NCBI GenBank assembly: GCA_020850785.1
Contig: JADZDZ010000050.1
Coordinates: 1-6,416 of the forward strand
Origin: Candidatus Sumerlaeota bacterium
GTDB taxonomy: Bacteria; Sumerlaeota; Sumerlaeia; SLMS01
Direction: 5' to 3'
Length of the DNA: 6,416 bases
The translations under genes were made by a program, and so were the position numbers. The notes below the pieces were generated by a model. The model ran no database searches. It was not told the DNA's origin and saw only the letters and a list, made by a program, of their open reading frames with translations. Below, piece after piece: positions 1-5,875 of the stretch. The first letter of the stretch is position 1; each line of letters begins with the position of its first letter.

Positions 1-380
1 AGTACTACCTGACGGATACCATTGCGTATCTTAAGAAAAAGGGGCGTGGTGTGGGAGCGGTGATCCACCCGGAAGCGTCTGATTTTCTTGGGATTAACGA
101 TCCGGCGGACATGGCCTTGGTGGAGGGAAAACTTGGCGATCGTGTCAAGTATCAAATCTTGTCTTCCGGTGTCCGAATTGACGACCCCGCGAGCGTTCGT
201 ATCGAGCCCGGGGTGCAGATCGGGCCGCGAACTCGGATTCTTTCCGGTGTCACGCTGGAGGGGAAGACGGTGGTGGGTTCGGACTGCGTGATCGGCCCTC
301 ATGTGACGCTGTCGGATGTGCGCATTGAGGACTCGACGATTGTGTCTCCCCACTTGATCTCGCGGAATCGCCGCACTTAG
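1..380 (+). CDS. glmU: GlmU-like UDP-N-acetylglucosamine pyrophosphorylase, C-terminal part, lacking the acetyltransferase domain
   Basis: The 5' end lies outside the window; the visible reading frame begins at base 3 and gives 125 residues. It opens with YYLTD, matching the GlmU EYYxTD signature of the nucleotide-sugar binding region. GIND at visible residues 30-33 matches the GVN segment whose Asn binds Mg2+ in E. coli GlmU (Asn227). After a linker helix come about three to four hexapeptide turns of a left-handed beta-helix (visible residues 57-113). The frame then stops with a short basic tail, LISRNRRT. By alignment from memory with the roughly 456-residue E. coli enzyme, this stops near residue 280. 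The acetyl-CoA-binding, GlcN-1-P acetyltransferase part is therefore missing. Expected role: UTP + GlcNAc-1-P to UDP-GlcNAc in the cytoplasm, for peptidoglycan and LPS. prs starts 36 bases downstream, consistent with one operon. It may instead be a related single-function nucleotidyltransferase; the N-terminal half is needed to tell. Confidence 0.85.
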   Translation, partial: YYLTDTIAYLKKKGRGVGAVIHPEASDFLGINDPADMALVEGKLGDRVKYQILSSGVRIDDPASVRIEPGVQIGPRTRILSGVTLEGKTVVGSDCVIGPHVTLSDVRIEDSTIVSPHLISRNRRT

Positions 381-416
381 GCTTGGCTTTCCATTTCAAA
401 AACTGCGCGTGATTCC

Positions 417-1388
417 ATGCACCTGATGTCGTCTGACAAGTCGCCGGTTATTCTGCCGGGCTCCGCTTCCGCCGCGCTGGCGGCGGAAATTTCGGAGCAG
501 CTGGGGCTTCCCGTAAGTGTGGTGGAGCGGCGGAAGTTCTCCGATTCCGAGACGTTTGTGAAAATTTCGGATAACATTCGCGGGCGCGATGTGTTCGTGG
601 TGCAGAGCACGGCGTTTCCCACGAACGACAACCTGATGGAGTTGTTGCTGCTGCTGGACGCGGCGAAGCGGGCCTCTGCGGCGCGGGTGACGGCGGTGGT
701 GCCCTATTTCGGCTACGCCCGGCAGGATCGCAAGGACCAGGGGCGGGTGGCGCTCAGCGCGAAGCTGGTGGCGAACCTTGTGGCGACGGCGGGAGCGGAC
801 CGTTTGCTGGCGGTGGACCTGCACAGCGGCCAGATACAGGGGTTCTTCGACATTCCCGTGGATCACCTGCTGGCGGGGACGACGCTGGTGGAAGCGGTTC
901 ATAGGGAAAAGATCACGGATTTTTGCGTGGTGTCGCCGGATGTGGGGAACGTGAAGCTGGCGCGAAATTACGCGGATGTGCTGCGTGTTCCGCTGGCGAT
1001 CGTGGACAAAAGGCGCCCCCGGCCGAACGTGAGCGAGGTGATGGCGATCATTGGGGAGGAGGAGGTGCGCGGAAAAAATGTGCTGCTGTTCGATGATATG
1101 ATTGACACGGCGGGGACGATCTGCAACGCATCCGAGGCCCTTCTGACCCGTGGGGCGAAGGATATCTATGCCTTTGCGGTACACGGCGTCATGTCTGGGC
1201 CGGCTCTTGAGAGGCTTGATCGTTGCCCCATCAAGGGTGTCTTTATCACCAATTCGATTTCGCAGGAAGGGCGCAAGCTGCCTGCAAAAATCAAGGTGTT
1301 AAGCATCGCCCCGTTGCTCGCTCAGGCCATCGAGCGAATTCACAACCACCAGTCCGTCAGCGATCTCTTTAAACAGATGGCCCACTAA
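417..1388 (+). CDS. prs: Ribose-phosphate pyrophosphokinase (PRPP synthetase)
   Basis: Cytoplasmic enzyme making 5-phosphoribosyl-1-pyrophosphate from ribose-5-phosphate and ATP, feeding purine, pyrimidine, NAD, His and Trp synthesis. The product has 323 residues, close to the usual 310-320. Family signatures appear in order: RKFSDSE (39-45), the catalytic flexible-loop region YARQDRK (100-106), DLHSGQIQGFFDIPVDHL (134-151) with the metal-binding His, DKRRPRPNVSEVM (197-209) carrying the catalytic-loop Lys/Arg, and the PRPP-binding loop DDMIDTAGT (226-234). The segment SPDVGNVKLAR (173-183) differs from the common SPDxGGVxRAR by Asn and Leu, which I read as family variation. The start is uncertain: ATG at 417 and ATG at 426 are both possible and neither has a clear Shine-Dalgarno. 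Only 36 bases separate it from the glmU-like stop and 51 from rplY, so co-transcription is likely. Confidence 0.97.
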   Translation: MHLMSSDKSPVILPGSASAALAAEISEQLGLPVSVVERRKFSDSETFVKISDNIRGRDVFVVQSTAFPTNDNLMELLLLLDAAKRASAARVTAVVPYFGYARQDRKDQGRVALSAKLVANLVATAGADRLLAVDLHSGQIQGFFDIPVDHLLAGTTLVEAVHREKITDFCVVSPDVGNVKLARNYADVLRVPLAIVDKRRPRPNVSEVMAIIGEEEVRGKNVLLFDDMIDTAGTICNASEALLTRGAKDIYAFAVHGVMSGPALERLDRCPIKGVFITNSISQEGRKLPAKIKVLSIAPLLAQAIERIHNHQSVSDLFKQMAH

Positions 1389-1425
1389 AGTTTCAAGGGT
1401 CCGGGGCATTGCCGCCTCCACCCAC

Positions 1426-1432
1426 AGGAAAG
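1426..1432 (+). promoter_or_regulatory. Ribosome binding site of rplY
   Basis: AGGAAAG lies seven bases before the ATG at 1440. It is the best Shine-Dalgarno match near any start in this window and fixes the start of bL25. The glmU-like to prs junction has no comparable site. Confidence 0.7.
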
Positions 1433-1439
1433 AAAGACC

Positions 1440-2141
1440 ATGGCAAGTTACGCACTGAAAGCCGAAGTCAGGGACGCCTTCGGCAAAGAGAAGTCGAAGA
1501 AACTCCGCGGCACGGGCAACTTCCCGGCTGTGGTTTATGGCGCAGAGAAGGACTCGGTTGCGCTGACGCTGAACACGCGCGAGACCGAGACGGTGCTTGG
1601 GCGCATTCACGGTGAGAAGGTCCTTGTGGATCTGGAGTACGGTGGCACGAAGGACAAGGTTTTCGTGCGCAACGTGCAGCGCGATCCGGTGAAGGACAAG
1701 CTGATCCATGTGGACTTTTACCGCGTGGACCTGAACCGCGAGATCGACACGCAGGTGGCAATTCACGCGGTTGGGACGCCCGAAGGCGTCAAGCTTGGTG
1801 GCTTTCTTGAGCACGGTGTGCGCGAGATCAGCATTCGCGCGCTGCCGACGAAGATTCCTCCGCACATCAATGTCAATGTGGCCGACCTGAAGATTGGCCA
1901 GTCAATTCACATTCGCGATCTGCAGGCCATTGACGGCGTGAAGATTGTGACGCCAGGCGAGGCGCTGGCGTTCGCGGTTGTGGCGAAGAAGAAGGACGAG
2001 GAAGTGGCTCCTGTTGCTGCGGCCGCGGCTCCCGCCGCTGGTGCCGCCGCAGCCGCCCCCGCAGCAGGCGCGAAGGGTGCCGCGCCAGCGGCCGGCGCAA
2101 AGGGCGCAGCTCCCGCCGCCAAGGCCCCCGCGAAGAAGTAA
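1440..2141 (+). CDS. rplY: Large-subunit ribosomal protein bL25, long CTC form
   Basis: Binds 5S rRNA in the central protuberance of the large ribosomal subunit. Residues 1-95 form the L25 domain: it starts with ALKAEVRDAFGKEKSKKLR and contains the typical FPAVVYG (28-34) and HVDFYRV (90-96). Residues 97-182 form the second beta domain of the CTC (general-stress-protein) type, including VGTPEGVKLGG (111-121). Residues 188-233 are an Ala/Pro/Gly/Lys tail with no hydrophobic core, probably disordered. At 233 residues it is longer than the 94-residue E. coli protein and within the usual CTC size range (about 190-250). It lies 51 bases after prs, the classic prs-rplY order, and has a good ribosome binding site. 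A strong terminator follows the stop. Identification is firm. The symbol ctc is also used for this form. Confidence 0.96.
   Translation: MASYALKAEVRDAFGKEKSKKLRGTGNFPAVVYGAEKDSVALTLNTRETETVLGRIHGEKVLVDLEYGGTKDKVFVRNVQRDPVKDKLIHVDFYRVDLNREIDTQVAIHAVGTPEGVKLGGFLEHGVREISIRALPTKIPPHINVNVADLKIGQSIHIRDLQAIDGVKIVTPGEALAFAVVAKKKDEEVAPVAAAAAPAAGAAAAAPAAGAKGAAPAAGAKGAAPAAKAPAKK
2067..2120 (+). repeat. Tandem 27-bp coding repeat in the bL25 tail
   Basis: Two adjacent 27-base units (2067-2093 and 2094-2120) both encode GAKGAAPAA, with synonymous differences between them. Upstream lies a related AAPAAGAAAAAPAAG stretch. The pattern fits expansion of a low-complexity Ala/Pro tail that carries a Lys in each unit and ends in APAKK. 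The lysines make the tail basic, which would suit contact with RNA; that role is inference. Confidence 0.7.
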
Positions 2142-2164
2142 GTTCTTTCGCAGCGAGTATCCGA

Positions 2165-2204
2165 ACCGCCCGGCCTGTTCATCAGGTCGGGCGGTCTTGT
2201 TTTC
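2165..2204 (+). terminator. Rho-independent terminator after rplY
   Basis: A 13-bp stem (2165-2177 with 2183-2195, ACCGCCCGGCCTG against CAGGTCGGGCGGT, one G-U pair) encloses the five-base loop TTCAT. It is followed by CTTGTTTTC. It begins 23 bases after the rplY stop and is GC-rich with a T-rich trail, the standard form of an intrinsic terminator. It marks the end of the glmU-prs-rplY transcript. Confidence 0.88.
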
Positions 2205-2221
2205 AGCGGGACGAATTTCCA

Positions 2222-2282
2222 GCCGCGGATTTACGCGGATTGGGAATGTCTATACAAGAGATGGACAAGATGGATGAGGGGG
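2222..2282 (+). repeat. 61-bp intergenic direct repeat, copy 1
   Basis: It begins GCCGCGGATTTACGCGGAT and ends in GATGGACAAGATGGATGAGG followed by more G. It matches copy 2 at 59 of 61 bases; the differences are T/A at offset 20 and C/A at offset 29. Inside the repeat are CCGCG-GATTTA-CGCGG, a small 5-bp stem, and a near-tandem pair GATGGACAA/GATGGATGA. Unlike copy 2, this copy is followed by a complementary arm that extends it into a hairpin. Confidence 0.92.
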
Positions 2283-2306
2283 TCTTGTCCATCTGGTCCG
2301 TCTCTT
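2256..2306. repeat. Large imperfect inverted repeat (hairpin) built on repeat copy 1
   Basis: Arms 2256-2274 and 2288-2306 can pair over 19 positions with one G-U pair and one A-G mismatch, leaving a 13-base loop. An alternative register pairs 2259-2270 with 2283-2294, AGATGGACAAGA against TCTTGTCCATCT, as a perfect 12-bp stem with a 12-base loop. The two folds exclude each other. The arms arise because GATGGAC-like units occur in both orientations. It lies past the rplY terminator and may act as a second bidirectional terminator or be an inert repeat; neither is shown by the sequence. Confidence 0.7.
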
Positions 2307-2375
2307 TGTTTAAGCGCGACCGTTTTTGCCACGGGTCTTTTGGTGGGATCGAGGTGTGACGGAAAATAATCTTTC

Positions 2376-2436
2376 GCCGCGGATTTACGCGGATAGGGAA
2401 TGTATATACAAGAGATGGACAAGATGGATGAGGGGG
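2376..2436 (+). repeat. 61-bp intergenic direct repeat, copy 2
   Basis: Second copy of the repeat at 2222-2282, starting 154 bases after the start of copy 1. It runs into a seven-G tract (2432-2438) and ends only ten bases before the stop codon of the minus-strand flavoprotein. The complementary hairpin arm that follows copy 1 is missing here. Seen from the flavoprotein gene, this copy is the immediate 3' flank. Confidence 0.92.
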
Positions 2437-2446
2437 GGCGAAAATA

Positions 2447-3484
2447 TCAGGAGATTTTTAGTATTTCGCGCAGGCGCGGGAGAATTAATTCGCCATGGTG
2501 TCGGGAATTTTCGATGAAGACGTTTCCGCTGATGTTTCCTTGAGTGATGACTCCGGCGATGAAAACGCCGGGGATGTTTGACTCCAGATTTGCGGGGTTG
2601 TGGACAGGCTTGTTGCTCTCCGGCTCCACGGAAATTCCAAGGTTTTTCAGGAATTGTGTGGGCGGATCATAGCCGAGGCAGGGAATGACAAAATCGTTCG
2701 CGATGGTCACAGTGGTTCCGTCGTCGATGCGGAGGGTGACGGTTTCACGGTCGATGCGCTCAACGTTGGATCCGAGGTAGCCGGCAATTTCATTATTTTT
2801 CAGGCGATTTTCGATGTCGGGTTTCAGCCAGTATTTCAAACCCTTTCCTGCAAATTCACGGCGTCGATAGCTGAGGGAAACCTCCGCACCGGCGCGCCAT
2901 AATGTGAGGGACAGATCGACGGCGGAATTTCTTCCGCCAACGACGAGCACCTTCTTTCCGACATATTCGTGACTTTCAAAAAAGCGGTAGTGGACCTTGG
3001 GAAGGTCGTCGCCGGGAACGCCTAGTCGGCGCGGAGAATCCCAGGCCCCCACTGCAATGACAACGGTCCGGGCCAACACTGGAGCGGTGGGATCGGGTGG
3101 CGGGCACATCATGAGGTCGTGGGGACGGGCGTTGCTGTGGGCGAGTGCGACCTCAAAAATGTCGTCGCTGCGCCTGCTGATGCCGGTAACTTCGGTGTAG
3201 GTGGAAATGGGGAGTTTGTGATATTTCGCGAATTTATTGAGATAAATCAGGTAATCCTGGCGCGTCGGTTTGTCCTCGGTATTTATGAGCGGAAAATTCG
3301 CAATTTCCAAATTCTCATTGGTGGAGAAAAATCGCATGAAGGTGGGGTACTGCGCGATATGATGGCCGATGGGTCCCTTTTCGAAGACGCGAAGGGAAAT
3401 CCCCGCACGGGTGAGGGTTTCGGCGATGGCGATGCCGGCGGGGCCGCCGCCGATGATGACACAATCGAGAATCTGATCAGGCAC
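2447..3484 (-). CDS. YpdA-like FAD/NAD(P)-dependent oxidoreductase (bacillithiol-disulfide-reductase-like family)
   Basis: A 345-residue, probably cytosolic two-dinucleotide-binding-domain flavoprotein. The FAD-binding GGGPAG (12-17) follows the first beta strand. The segment HHIAQYPTFMRFFSTNENLEIANFP (41-65) closely resembles YpdA, which has YPTxxxFFSTSEKLEIG. The NAD(P)H-binding site is VVGGRNSAVD (181-190), followed by CLGYDPP (269-275), FIAGV (308-312) and the C-terminal FIENSRHHG (323-331), all typical of YpdA. In Firmicutes, YpdA reduces bacillithiol disulfide with NADPH and has a key Cys in GGGPCG. Here that position is Ala16, so the substrate may differ. The start is GTG at 3484; an in-frame TAA lies 15 bases further upstream and no other start fits. 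The nearest Shine-Dalgarno is weak. The gene is transcribed divergently from the exported protein gene. No bacillithiol synthesis gene is in view. Confidence 0.88.
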   Translation of the reverse strand: MPDQILDCVIIGGGPAGIAIAETLTRAGISLRVFEKGPIGHHIAQYPTFMRFFSTNENLEIANFPLINTEDKPTRQDYLIYLNKFAKYHKLPISTYTEVTGISRRSDDIFEVALAHSNARPHDLMMCPPPDPTAPVLARTVVIAVGAWDSPRRLGVPGDDLPKVHYRFFESHEYVGKKVLVVGGRNSAVDLSLTLWRAGAEVSLSYRRREFAGKGLKYWLKPDIENRLKNNEIAGYLGSNVERIDRETVTLRIDDGTTVTIANDFVIPCLGYDPPTQFLKNLGISVEPESNKPVHNPANLESNIPGVFIAGVITQGNISGNVFIENSRHHGELILPRLREILKIS

Positions 3485-3615
3485 GACGGGGTACTTTCGT
3501 TAAAGATGGTGGGAGAATTCCACCGGGGAGGGTGCAATTTCCTTGCCGGGCGTGGCTGGGAAAGGGGAAAAGAGGAAATCACACCCGCATTGCTTCTCAA
3601 CGGAGAACCACGTCC
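3485..3615. promoter_or_regulatory. Divergent intergenic region, presumed promoters for both neighbours
   Basis: The 131 bases between the two divergent starts must carry both promoters unless one gene is driven from elsewhere. I could not find a convincing sigma-70 -35/-10 pair on either strand. The only structure seen is a small inverted repeat, GGTGG (3508-3512) and CCACC (3520-3524), around a GAATTC core. It could be an operator half-site pair or chance. Confidence 0.35.
3602..3605 (+). promoter_or_regulatory. Ribosome binding site choosing the start at 3616
   Basis: GGAG lies ten bases before the ATG at 3616. It supports starting there, directly at a signal peptide, rather than at the in-frame start at 3532. 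The earlier start would add 28 polar and basic residues ahead of the signal peptide. Confidence 0.6.
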
Positions 3616-4464
3616 ATGCGTATTTCCCTTTCTCATTCAACTTTGATGACAGTTTCGGCGCTGTTGCTGGGCGCCTCGGCGGCATTGGCGCAGGATGCGC
3701 CCCCGGCGGCGACGCCGACTCCCGGAACAAACTCGCCTTTTACGGAGGCGAAGGCGGATTCAGGGAATCCCTTCGGCGCGGACCAATCGAAGCCCAAGGG
3801 GCCGGTTTCTCTGGATGATGCGATTCGCGCGGAGGAAAACGCGAGCGGAGCGCCAAAGGCCGCGTCGCTGGCGACGCCTGAGGGGCAGAAGGATCCCTTC
3901 GCAGAGAACAAGGGAACGCTTGATCCGTTGACAAAGCCGGTCGCCACGCCGGCCCAATCGATTCTGGATTCGCCGGCTCCGGCGGCCAATTCCAGCGCCG
4001 CTTCGTCTGCCGTTGTGGCGGACCCGTTCGCTGACAGTTCGATGCCGGCGGCTCCCATGATGAGCGCGCCGGTTTCGGAGGCGGCATCGCCCGGCGCGCC
4101 CGCTGCGGCGTCCACGGCAGTGGTGGATTCGCTTCCCTGGGCGGAGAGCCTTGATGCGGCGATCGCGAAGGCAAAGGCGGAGAAGAAGGGGGTGTTGGTG
4201 GTATTCAGCGGCGAGACTCCGCTGTGGGATGGCTTCAACGCGGCGTTGAATTCCTCCACGGTGGCGCCGGGCGTAGTGCGTAATTTTGTGCCGGTGAAGC
4301 TGGACCTGAAGTCCAACGAGGCGGTTGCGAAGAAATACGCGGTGAAGCGCGCGCCGTATGTGGTGGTGCTGAACAAATTCGGCTACACGGCGGGCCACGT
4401 TCAGCCGACAGCTGACGCGGGCGCGCTGCTGGCGTTGCTGAATCCGTTCATGAAACTGGGCTAA
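3616..4464 (+). CDS. Exported Ala/Pro-rich protein with a cysteine-free thioredoxin-like C-terminal domain
   Basis: A 282-residue product. Residues 1-25 are a clear signal peptide: MRISLSHSTL, a hydrophobic core, then ALA before QDAPP, so cleavage after Ala25 and export to the periplasm or beyond is expected. Residues 26-170 form a low-complexity Ala/Pro/Ser linker punctuated by SPF (40-42), NPF (51-53), DPF (93-95), DPL (103-105) and DPF (136-138). Residues about 171-280 resemble a thioredoxin fold of the Thioredoxin_7/DUF255-like kind. They start with LPWAESLDAAIAKAKAEKK, have the strand VLVVFSG, the strand VPVKLDL, and KRAPYVVVLNKFGY with Pro247 at the cis-Pro position. The CxxC position reads roughly ETPLWDG, and the protein has no cysteine, so disulfide chemistry is ruled out. 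A structural or protein-binding role is inferred. I do not recognise a named family. A probable terminator follows. Confidence 0.8.
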   Translation: MRISLSHSTLMTVSALLLGASAALAQDAPPAATPTPGTNSPFTEAKADSGNPFGADQSKPKGPVSLDDAIRAEENASGAPKAASLATPEGQKDPFAENKGTLDPLTKPVATPAQSILDSPAPAANSSAASSAVVADPFADSSMPAAPMMSAPVSEAASPGAPAAASTAVVDSLPWAESLDAAIAKAKAEKKGVLVVFSGETPLWDGFNAALNSSTVAPGVVRNFVPVKLDLKSNEAVAKKYAVKRAPYVVVLNKFGYTAGHVQPTADAGALLALLNPFMKLG

Positions 4465-4502
4465 GGCTAGCCATCAAGGAAGTGACAGTGCCGATTTTCG
4501 CG

Positions 4503-4543
4503 CCGGCGGGCTGAATAGACATACAGTCCGCCGGTAGCATTTT
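4503..4543 (+). terminator. Probable rho-independent terminator after the exported protein gene
   Basis: An 11-bp GC-rich stem (4503-4513, CCGGCGGGCTG, with 4524-4534, CAGTCCGCCGG, one G-U pair) encloses a ten-base loop, AATAGACATA. It is followed by TAGCATTTTC. The T run is short (four), so termination may be leaky. It sits 38 bases after the stop and 29 bases before the next start, suggesting the permease gene has its own promoter or depends on read-through. Confidence 0.65.
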
Positions 4544-4572
4544 CATCCTTCGGAAGGCGTGGACGGCAGGCG

Positions 4573-5874
4573 ATGGACGATCCGCTTCAAAGCAAGGCCA
4601 CGATCAAGGTGGGTGACAAGAACGTAACGTTCGAGTTGCTGGATTCGCGGCTGAGGAAAATCGCGCTGGCGATAGGCTGGATGATCATCGCGGCGGGGGT
4701 GATCGCGGCGCTGGCCTTTGCGTGGCCATTCATTGCCATGCTGGTGCGGACGCTGACGCCGTTCCTTGCGGCGCTTGTTTTCGCCTACATTTTCAACCCG
4801 ATCGTGACGTTTGTGCAGAAACGCGCGCGCCTGTCGCGTGTGGGCGGGGTGCTTTTTCTGTATTTCTTGTTTGTCGTGGCAATTTCGATCTTTTTTGCAA
4901 TTCTGCTTCCGATCCTGATCACGCAGATCAAGGGGGCGTATTACGGAATTTCGGATTTTATCAGCGCCCGTATGGAACAGAAGTCGGTGCTGACGAACAT
5001 GGTCGCGGATGTTCAGGCGTGGTTGGACAAGCAGGGAATCGTGGTCGAGGACCTGCTGAAGCAGGCGGTGATGAGCGAGGGGGTGCGCAAGACCGCGCAG
5101 AATGCGGCGACATCGGGCTTCCGGCTGGTGGGCGATGCGTTGACTTTCGTCTTTCTGGTGCTCATCAATCTGTTCGGCGTGGTGATGTCTTTTGTGCTGG
5201 TAATTCTGGCGAATATTTACCTGCTGCTGGATTTTTCAAAGCTACCAAATATTCTGGAAATAATTATTCCGGAAAAATCGCGGGACCGCACCTTCAGCAT
5301 TCTTTCAAAAATCGACGTGGCGGTGGGCGGATTTATTCGCGGGATGATGATCGATGCGTTCCTCGTGGGGCTGATGACGTTCTTTGGGCTCTATTTGATC
5401 GGCCTGAAGGAGTACGCGCTGCTGATCGGAATACTGGCGGGGCTGGGGACGCTGGTGCCCTACATGGGGCCGATTTGTGGGTGCGTGCCTGCGCTGCTGT
5501 ACGTGATTTTCTCGAACACCTACGACACCACGCAGGAACGTGTGTACATGGGGATTTGGGTGATCGTGCTGACGGTGGCGATCCAGTTGATCGAGGGGTT
5601 TGTTTTCCAGCCCAAGATCGTGGGAAAGGCGGCGCAGCTTCATCCGTTGGTGGTTCTGTTCTCGCTGGCTTTGGGGGCGAATTTTGGAATTCTGGGGCTG
5701 ATTCTGGCGGTGCCGCTGGCGTGCATCGGGCGGGTGTTGGTGAAGGAATTTTACTGGGACAAGAGGGAGTTGTCCTGGCGCGTGCGGACGGGAAAGAATA
5801 ATTTGGCTGAGTGGGAGGAAAAGAAGCTGAAGGCGCCGGAGGAACCGCCGGCCCCGCCGCCCCAGCCTGCGTGA
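4573..5874 (+). CDS. AI-2E (PerM/TqsA) family membrane permease
   Basis: A 433-residue inner-membrane protein of the AI-2E transporter family (Pfam PF01594). Hydrophobic segments lie at about 30-52, 62-80, 92-116, 190-219, 258-277, 282-312, 325-345 and 358-389, giving roughly eight helices. A polar stretch at 120-185 corresponds to the family's large loop between helices 3 and 4. Family signatures are TPFLAALVFAYIFNPIV (62-78), ILAGLGTLVPYMGPICG (287-303), QLIEGFVFQPKIVG (338-351) and the terminal LHPLVVLFSLALGANFGILG region (356-375). Members export autoinducer-2 (TqsA) or act as Na+/H+ antiporters or uncharacterised permeases, so the substrate here is unknown. The C-terminus is a charged then Pro-rich tail (AEWEEKKLKAPEEPPAPPPQPA, 412-433), probably cytoplasmic. 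The ribosome binding site is weak: GGAAGG is 15 bases upstream of the ATG and AGG only two. Its stop is one base from the stop of the convergent methyltransferase. Confidence 0.93.
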   Translation: MDDPLQSKATIKVGDKNVTFELLDSRLRKIALAIGWMIIAAGVIAALAFAWPFIAMLVRTLTPFLAALVFAYIFNPIVTFVQKRARLSRVGGVLFLYFLFVVAISIFFAILLPILITQIKGAYYGISDFISARMEQKSVLTNMVADVQAWLDKQGIVVEDLLKQAVMSEGVRKTAQNAATSGFRLVGDALTFVFLVLINLFGVVMSFVLVILANIYLLLDFSKLPNILEIIIPEKSRDRTFSILSKIDVAVGGFIRGMMIDAFLVGLMTFFGLYLIGLKEYALLIGILAGLGTLVPYMGPICGCVPALLYVIFSNTYDTTQERVYMGIWVIVLTVAIQLIEGFVFQPKIVGKAAQLHPLVVLFSLALGANFGILGLILAVPLACIGRVLVKEFYWDKRELSWRVRTGKNNLAEWEEKKLKAPEEPPAPPPQPA

Positions 5875-5875
5875 A

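Larger units (their letters stand above)
2142..2446. other. Intergenic region between rplY and the flavoprotein gene
   Basis: This 305-base gap lies between two genes that converge on it. It holds the rplY terminator, two copies of a 61-bp direct repeat and one large imperfect inverted repeat, all listed separately. Short open frames crossing it on both strands (60-odd codons) lack ribosome binding sites and follow the repeats, so I do not call a gene. No tRNA or protein-coding remnant is recognisable. Confidence 0.7.

Noticed and set aside
173..380. Frameshift hiding the rest of GlmU
   Set aside because: Neither alternate forward frame after about 345 resembles the GlmU beta-helix, and only 36 bases remain before prs.
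935..967. SPDVGNVKLAR in Prs, differing from the usual GG and RAR, as a sign of an inactive enzyme
   Set aside because: All catalytic and PRPP-binding motifs are intact, and this segment varies among bacterial Prs proteins.
396..1184. Long minus-strand open frame (262 codons) opposite prs
   Set aside because: The translation is rich in Arg, His and Gln with no domain, as expected antisense to a GC-rich gene; prs itself is certain.
2222..2436. Possible CRISPR array
   Set aside because: There are only two 61-bp repeats with a 93-base gap, and no cas genes; repeat length and spacing do not fit.
2231..2517. Small proteins encoded across the intergenic repeats (63-codon frames on both strands)
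   Set aside because: No ribosome binding site, composition driven by the repeats, and one overlaps the end of the flavoprotein gene.
3532..3615. Upstream start for the exported protein
   Set aside because: It would put a basic polar stretch before the signal peptide; GGAG ahead of the ATG at 3616 gives a better start.
3633..4376. Minus-strand open frame (247 codons) opposite the exported protein gene
   Set aside because: It is a low-complexity Ala/Ser/Gly mirror of the Ala/Pro-rich coding strand, while the plus frame has a signal peptide and ribosome binding site.
4722..5801. Plus-strand open frame of 359 codons inside the permease gene
   Set aside because: It is an alternate frame of a clear AI-2E family gene; the translation is Gly/Ala/Arg/Cys-rich without family resemblance.
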